NCBI GenBank assembly: GCA_009809945.1
Contig: WTPW01000315.1
Location: forward strand, 190,770-254,769
Direction of reading: 5' to 3'
DNA: 64,000 bases
Origin: Gigaspora margarita
Lineage: Eukaryota; Glomeromycota; Glomeromycetes; Diversisporales; Gigasporaceae
This document shows positions 58,608 through 64,000 of the stretch, piece after piece; position 1 is the stretch's first letter, and the number at the start of each line of letters is the position of its first letter. Under the pieces are notes generated by a model. It was given only the letters and a program-made list of their open reading frames with translations, was not told the DNA's origin and did not search any database. A program made the position numbers and the translations under genes.

Positions 58608-60240
58608 ATGAGTGTTCGAAGTGGGGGAAAGGGAAAGATAAAGCCACCAAAAAGACAAGAACAGAGGTGAATTACTGTATTATGTATGTTTTAGTGATTA
58701 AAATTTTTCATATAGTAATATATACCTACAATTTTACTTGTTTAAAAAAGTTCCATTGAAGGGTGGGAATCTTTATGCAAAGCATTACAATCCCTTGTCA
58801 AGGGAGAAAGTGAAAATATAAACTTCTATGATAACTATAGAATTGCCTATAATATCGTCCTCCATAATAATGGTGATAAATTATATATCAATTTAAAAGA
58901 GTTACTTAATCAACACCTAGAAGAGGTGTTTTCGTCGCAAGTCATATCAGCTTTATCCATTTCAAATACTAATAATCCACAGCCGAATTTTGCCAACATG
59001 ATCTCCTTAAAAGTATTGAAATGTGTTTGGGAACATTATAAAAAAGTTTTGGATCTCATTGGACCTATATTAATGTATTTGGTAATTTTTTAATCTGTTC
59101 ACATTTTTGTTTTTGTTAACATAAACATAATAATAATAAATTATGTTAAAGGATCGCGTATATTGTAAATCAGCAAAAGTTCCTACTGTTCATGAGCTAG
59201 GGAAAGAGTTGTTCAGAGATATTATTTTTCAGCCTATAAAATATTTTATTCTGGATACAATTTTACGCCAAATATTTCTTGAACGTGAAGGAGAGATTAT
59301 AGACCGTTCTATTATCAAAGCAATAATGGATATGTTACTCGAGTTAACTGGTACGAGTACGAAAGACTCAGTTTATGACACTGATTTTGAAGGGCTCTTT
59401 TTGGAAAAAAGTTCTGAATATTATCGAATTGAAGGTCAACGACTTGTAGAAGAATGCGATGCGCAAGGATATATTAAAAATGTCAATAGATAATATCATC
59501 GAATTTATTTTATAAAATTAATATAATTTAATAATCTTTAATTTTATTAGGTTGAAGAGCGTCTTGAAGAAGAACAACAACGTGTAAAAAATTATCTTTC
59601 ATCAGTGACGGAACCAAAAATAAGGAACATTGTAGAAAAGGAGCTCATTTCAATGCAACTAAAAACTGTAATTGAGGTAACGTAAAAAAATATTTGATAA
59701 AAGTATTTTTTGCTATTTCTATATAAATTTAATAACGCTTATATAGATGAAAAATTCGGGTTTAATTCATATGTTAAAAAATGAGAAAATAGATGGTATG
59801 GATTTTTTATATCAAACTATTATTTCACAACAGTTATATTATTCAACGCTTTTATTCCAGACCTTAGGAGGATGTATTTGTTATTAGAGAGGGTTACAAA
59901 TGGTCATGAAGAGATGAAATATATCATAAGCAATTATATATATGATTTTGATAAAGTAGTTAATAAAACCGGAGCTAAAGATAATATCGCTGATACAACA
60001 TTTCAAGAAGCTCGAGATTTTAAAAATAAGCTTGATAAAAGTCTGAATTTGGCGTTTTTCAATGATAAAATGTTCCAAACTGCATTTAATGAGGTAAGTG
60101 TTATCAAATATCTTGATAATGATTTGATTATATATTTAATTTTAATTATATTATTTAGGCATTTAAATTTTTATCTAACAAAGATATCAATTAGTAATGA
60201 AGCTGCTATAAATAATATGTGTTTAGAAACTATTATATGA
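58608..60240 (+). pseudogene. Cullin-3-like gene, truncated
   Basis: Exons 58608-58666, 58751-59081, 59152-59481, 59551-59676, 59747-59795, 59861-60093 and 60159 onward, all GT-AG with matching phase. The start MSVRSGGKGKIKPPKRQEQ is cullin-3-like (KIKPP), followed by cullin-repeat text: YDNYRIAYNIVLHNNGDKLY, LMYLDRVYCK, FRDIIFQPIKYFILDTILRQ, SVYDTDFEGLFLEKSSEYYR and MKNSGLIHMLKNEKIDDLRR. Cullin-3 scaffolds BTB-adaptor ubiquitin ligases. After about residue 345 the frame meets TAG and TAA at 60189-60194; a fragment VFRNYYMNKEK (about 60215-60248) resembles the DVFERYYKQHL region, so part is deleted. The C-terminal RBX1-binding and NEDD8 domain is absent. Upstream exons look intact. Confidence 0.85.
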
Positions 60241-60499
60241 ACAAAGAAAAGGTATAATTATTTACATATTGATATAGTTTATCCATATTTTATTTATAGA
60301 CTAGAAAATGCAGATATAGGTGGCTTCGCTGCCCAGTTGAATTTGTTAGTTAAATATAATTTGAATTAAGGATTTAGATCGTTTTTCTAACCGATTTATA
60401 ACATTATTGACTTGATCTAGTTAGATATTTTAAAGTTATTGGGCGTGTAGTGAACAATAACAAGCACTTATTTGCCAAAAAAATTTTTTGACGGATAAT

Positions 60500-60530
60500 C
60501 AGTTACTGGCCGCCACGTGGCCAATAACTG
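60500..60530. repeat. GC-rich hairpin CAGTTACTGGCC
   Basis: CAGTTACTGGCC pairs with GGCCAATAACTG across GCCACGT. It lies 3' of the cullin fragment; too GC-rich for its context. Confidence 0.6.
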
Positions 60531-60592
60531 CGTTGCCAAGTTTCACATATTTTTCCTCTTTGCGCTAATAAAATTGTCACGTGAATGCGAAA

Positions 60593-60700
60593 CCTACATA
60601 GTGATAGTAGTCGATCTTTGAAAAAATCGACTTTAGTCAGTCGATATAATGGTCAACTAAAAGTCGACTGGTTGATTGATATAGTTAACACTTCATAATG
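60593..60700. repeat. AGTCGA-rich short element
   Basis: Repeated TAGTCGAT, AAATCGACTTTAGTCAGTCG and AAAAGTCGACTGG words between AGTGATAGTAG and TTAACACT ends. A similar block with AGTAGTTGATTAGTTAGTCG is at 52100-52160. Confidence 0.5.
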
Positions 60701-60730
60701 ATAAGAATAAAGAGGTAAATCCTGGGTGAT

Positions 60731-60830
60731 AAGAAGGTCCTTCGGACCCGCTTACGGCGATGATCTTCATTTTGTATGAAGTTTGACGATGTACGGGTCT
60801 GATGTACAACCCGTACGTCACCTTCACCTC
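60731..60830. repeat. GC-rich stem-loop island
   Basis: About 100 bp near 50% GC in AT-rich surroundings. It contains perfect hairpins GGTCC-TTC-GGACC (60736-60748) and GTACGGGT...ACCCGTAC (60791-60816), and a GATCTTCAT/ATGAAGTTTGACGATG pair. Unidentified; a structured RNA or a foldback element are both possible. Confidence 0.5.
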
Positions 60831-60839
60831 AATAATAAG

Positions 60840-61620
60840 CCAATTTAAATATTATGGGCATGAAATATTAAATACACGCATTAGATCACTGTGTAAATAA
60901 AAAAAAGAATCCATATATGATTTAAATTATTAATTCTTTAGTGCAAAATATCAATTAAATCAAAGTTCAAGCAGAAACCTAATAATTAAAATCTCATTCA
61001 TAAGAATTTTTTTTTAAAAAAAAAAAAACGAAGAAATAAATTAATCTAAAGGCAAAAACATAATTACGTATAACCGTATCCAAAAGTTTTAAAAAAAGCG
61101 AAAATTAAATAACATAGCCTTGTTCAATGAAAATCATATAAAAAAAGTAAAGCAAAATGACATATTTAAAGAAAGAAAAAACTTAATAACGTGCAATCCA
61201 GCCAAAAAGAATGTTAATAATCTGTCTAATTATTCGCTATGTCATTTTAATCTATGTTTTAGTATTAGATGATGCGTTTTAGTGTATTTTGTGGTTATCG
61301 TAGATTACTGTATAAATTGCATATGGGCTAATTTTTTTCGCATGCCGATCAATTTTATGTGACAAATTAAAAATAAACAAAAATAAACATACATTTTAAT
61401 ATGACAATGCGATTAATCAAGCACAAATTGTGATTATTTAGAGAAAAAACAGGGGTTTCCTTGTTTTTTTTCCTTTTTAGATCGATCCGCTAGATTTTTA
61501 TATATTCTATTTATAGATAGCAATTTAATTGGTCAGATTTAAAAAATTAATTGTGCAATTCAAACATATCACATTATGAAAATGCGTTAGATTAGCCAAT
61601 ATGGATCATTTCTTGTGTGA
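60840..61620. other. AT-rich DNA, no gene seen
   Basis: No supported ORF or repeat boundary. Confidence 0.5.
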
Positions 61621-61621
61621 C

Positions 61622-62230
61622 ATGGAAAGTTGGAGTGTTCGATATACTATGTAAATCAAGACTTTATGTGGTCATAATTATTTATAGATTTTCGACAAGT
61701 GATAATTTTATAACAATTATTATGAAAATTTAAATAGATGCATAGCCCTAATGGTTTGATAGAATTGATCGTAATTTTGCAAAGACTAGTATTTCATCTC
61801 TACAAACAAAATTACAGTGCATTTTCTTTACTTACTTATGAAAATCATAATATATTAATTATTTTTTTTCTTGAAACAATAATTCTTGAAAAAAAGGCAA
61901 AAAAGAAAGAATTTAGTTCCTTTTTCAAAAATTGGCTCTGTAACTTTGTTTGTAGAGATGTAATAATGGACTTAGCAAAATTTCGATTAATTTTATCGAA
62001 CCATTAGGGCTGTGCATCTGTTTAAATTTTCATAATAGTTGTTATAAAATTTGATCAATTTTATCGAACCATTAGGGCTGTGCATCTGTTTAAATTTTCA
62101 TAATAGTTGTTATAAAAATTGTTATAAAATTATCACTTGTCGAAAAATCTTCATTAAAAAAATTATTATATGACCATATATAGTTTTGATTTACATAGTA
62201 CGTACACCGAACACCCAATGGAAAGTGGTA
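61622..62230. mobile_element. Palindromic element with a duplicated right arm segment
   Basis: The left arm (GGAAAGTTGGAGTGTTCG, CTATGTAAATCAA, TTCGACAAGTGATAATTTTA, TGCATAGCCCTAATGGTT) pairs with the right arm to 62230. On the right, a block of about 62 bp (AACCATTAGGGCTGTGCATC...GTTGTTATAAAA) is present twice in tandem (61990-62052, 62053-62115). The ORF at 61738-62007 is palindrome sequence. Confidence 0.75.
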
Positions 62231-62289
62231 GGGATGGTTTCCAACTTTTTTTTCTTATTTTTTAAAAAAATCCTAATTTAGTAATGGCG

Positions 62290-62430
62290 CACTACCAATA
62301 TCTTATGATCTACTGGCCAAAATTCTATGATTTTGATACAATCGTCTCAGTGAGACGAATTGATTGGTACCAAAATCGTAGAATTCTGATCAGTGGATCA
62401 CAAGATATTACCATTAAAGTAATATTTAAA
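62290..62430. repeat. Palindromic repeat of the GATC/GAGACGA family
   Basis: ATCTTATGATCTACTGGCCA...TCTATGATTTTGATAC pairs with GGTACCAAAATCGTAGAATT...AGTGGATCACAAGAT around a GTCTCAGTGAGAC centre. Shares words with 1405-1770 and the LTRs. Confidence 0.65.
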
Positions 62431-62441
62431 GTAGATATGGG

Positions 62442-62941
62442 TTGGGATGCATCGGTCCCGAAAAAGACTGGTCCCATACCGAGACCGATAAGGACTGTTG
62501 ACCATTAAAAGGACCGGTCCTGGACTGGCCCTTGAAATATAGCTGTGATATTTGTATCACCCAATCAAATTTCTTGTAACATAGATTATATGGGATGAAG
62601 TCAATAGAAAACAGTCAAATTGTTTTTATTAACTTTTTTTAAAGATTTGAATTGAAATATTTTAGCAATTATCCAATCAATTTTAGTAAAAAATTTTTTA
62701 TTTTAATTTTATAACTATATAGATTTAGAATAAAGAAAGTTTTATTAGATTTGGTTTGATAATTGTTAAGATATTTCAATCTAAAGTTTAAAAAACTTTT
62801 ACTTGGAAAATATTTGCCTGTTTTCTATTGACCTCATATAATGTTTGTTTACATTAAAAGACCATTTTTAGGACCAGACCGGGACCATAAATCCTATGAT
62901 AATGGTCTTACTAGGAACCAGACTGCACCGATGCATCCCTA
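62442..62941. mobile_element. hAT MITE with GGACC/GGTCC repeats
   Basis: TTGGGATGCATCGGTCC at the left; the right end read inward is TAGGGATGCATCGGTGC. 8-bp duplication GATATGGG / GATATGGT. Subterminal ACTGGTCCC, GGACCGGTCC and GACCAGACCGGGACC words at both ends. No ORF. Confidence 0.85.
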
Positions 62942-63109
62942 GATATGGTATTATGGTGTCTCATCAAGATGAATCAAATGGTACCAAAATTATGCGATTC
63001 TGATCGATACTTCTCAAGATATTATTACCTAACCAAAATAAGCTGCGCAAAGCAACTTTTAAATTAACATAAAATAATGAATAACTTTTGATAAACTAGT
63101 CCATTTTTG

Positions 63110-63410
63110 ATGAATTTTCCACCAAAATGTCCACCATGAAGAGGCGATTCCAACAGGTCCAAACTCGCTAAAATCCAATCACAGGATCACAGAATCATTA
63201 AGGTTTTATTATTCTTTTGATGATAATAGATTAGTTTAACTAACCTAATTTTCATCAAAAACAATACAAAAACCTTAGCAATCCCATGATCCTGTAATTG
63301 GATTTTAGCGAGTTTGGGCTTGTTAGAATCGCCTCTTCAAGGCAGATATTTTGGTAGTAAAATTATCAGAAACGGACTGGTCTATCAAAAGTTATTCATT
63401 TTTTTATGTT
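63110..63410. repeat. Inverted repeat of the GATCCTGTGATTAGA family
   Basis: AAACTCGCTAAAATCCAATC at 63163 pairs with GATTGGATTTTAGCGAGTTT at about 63296; AAGAGGCGATTC pairs with GAATCGCCTCTT. Outside the arms the sequence ends CTATCAAAAGTTATTC, matching the direct repeats at 1.5-1.77 kb. Confidence 0.7.
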
Positions 63411-63779
63411 AATTTTACAAATTGCTTTTTGCTTGGTTAAATTATAATATATCAAGAAATATCAGCCAAAATCACATAATTTTGGTACCATTCAGTTCGT
63501 CTCAATAAGACAAATTGAATAGTATCAAAATCAGTCGATTCGATCAATAGATCTCAATAGAATATGAAAAATAGTATGTGCACCATAATTGGTACCTGCA
63601 TTATAATTTATTTTTTTAATTTGTATTTTTTAATGAATTATTATATCTTGAACCAATGGTTATAGTTAACCATTATAATAAATGGTTTCTATAACCACTT
63701 AATTTTTTTTAAAAGCCTTACAAATATATTCACGTGATACCAGTTATGATTAACTATAAAGGATTTTTTGGGTAACACA

Positions 63780-64000
63780 GGACCCCGAACAATCTATGTA
63801 ATGTCATATTTGAAAAATTGCTAACGGAGGGCTGTTTTTTTAAAAAGGTTATATTTGAAAAGTAGGTATTGGGTAAAAAGGTTATATTTGAAAACGGATA
63901 ATGGGCAAATTGAGTATATTTGAAAAAATGGTAACAGAGTAAATTTTCCAAATGTTATATTTGAGAAGTGGTAATGGAAAAGGAGAGGGGTTGGGTTTTT
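63780..64000. mobile_element. MITE truncated by the window edge, with TATATTTGAAAA repeats
   Basis: Starts GGACCCCGAACAAT like the element at 29135. Inside, GGTTATATTTGAAAA recurs at least five times with variable TGGTAA/GGGTAA spacers. The other end lies beyond 64000. Confidence 0.6.

Noticed and set aside
61738-62007. 89-aa ORF in palindromic sequence
   Set aside because: Both ends are the inverted arms of the element; no domain, and the mirrored strand gives similar chance ORFs.
1-64000. CRISPR array or bacterial operon
   Set aside because: No regularly spaced identical repeats with unique spacers; introns, retrotransposons and kinase/cullin genes show eukaryotic nuclear DNA.

Overview
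The window is fungal nuclear DNA. It is extremely AT-rich, has short GT-AG introns, and is packed with nested transposons. Gene remnants include Sel1-repeat proteins, tyrosine-kinase-like kinases with an HND..N catalytic loop, a SPRY-TPR protein and a cullin-3 relative. This mix is typical of arbuscular mycorrhizal fungi (Glomeromycotina, Gigaspora/Rhizophagus type). That assignment is inference; no marker gene is present.

Layout. 1-6.3 kb holds only small DNA transposons (inverted 211-bp MITEs, a mariner-type element, a possible Helitron 3' end). 6.3-14.9 kb is an LTR retrotransposon of about 8.1 kb inserted in one arm of a palindromic MITE. It carries a gag-like ORF split by a solo LTR and, antisense, a clean two-exon gene for a 102-residue coiled-coil protein. 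14.9-20.2 kb is lower-copy DNA with two or three weak small-protein candidates. 20.2-28.4 kb is a Russian-doll nest: a long tRNA-headed retroposon holds a hAT element with a decayed spliced transposase, which holds an LTR element carrying a gag zinc knuckle joined to Sel1 repeats. 29.7-31.3 kb has two more hAT elements. 35.5-46.6 kb is a Sel1-repeat pseudogene split by a hAT element that is itself split by a 9-kb Ty3/Gypsy element with an extra third ORF. 46.8-52.1 kb has giant palindromic elements and a kinase fragment broken by a second tRNA-headed retroposon. 53.6-60.3 kb is the genic part: a minus-strand SPRY-TPR-kinase gene and, divergently, a plus-strand truncated cullin-3 gene. 60.3-64 kb is again palindromes and a hAT element.

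Main discovery. Between the TPR exon and the kinase exons of the minus-strand gene there are nine consecutive AG-NNN-GTRRGT units in about 1.2 kb. Each is a putative 3-nucleotide exon between two canonical introns. The flanking exons end in phase 2 and resume with one base, so the nine triplets join the halves in frame and link SPRY, TPR and kinase regions into one gene of about 860 codons. The same gene carries several stops and frameshifts, the stops mostly explainable by C>T or G>A change. Secondary observations are the uniform 4-bp target duplications of all four LTR insertions and a set of seven hAT elements, each with its own short subterminal motif.
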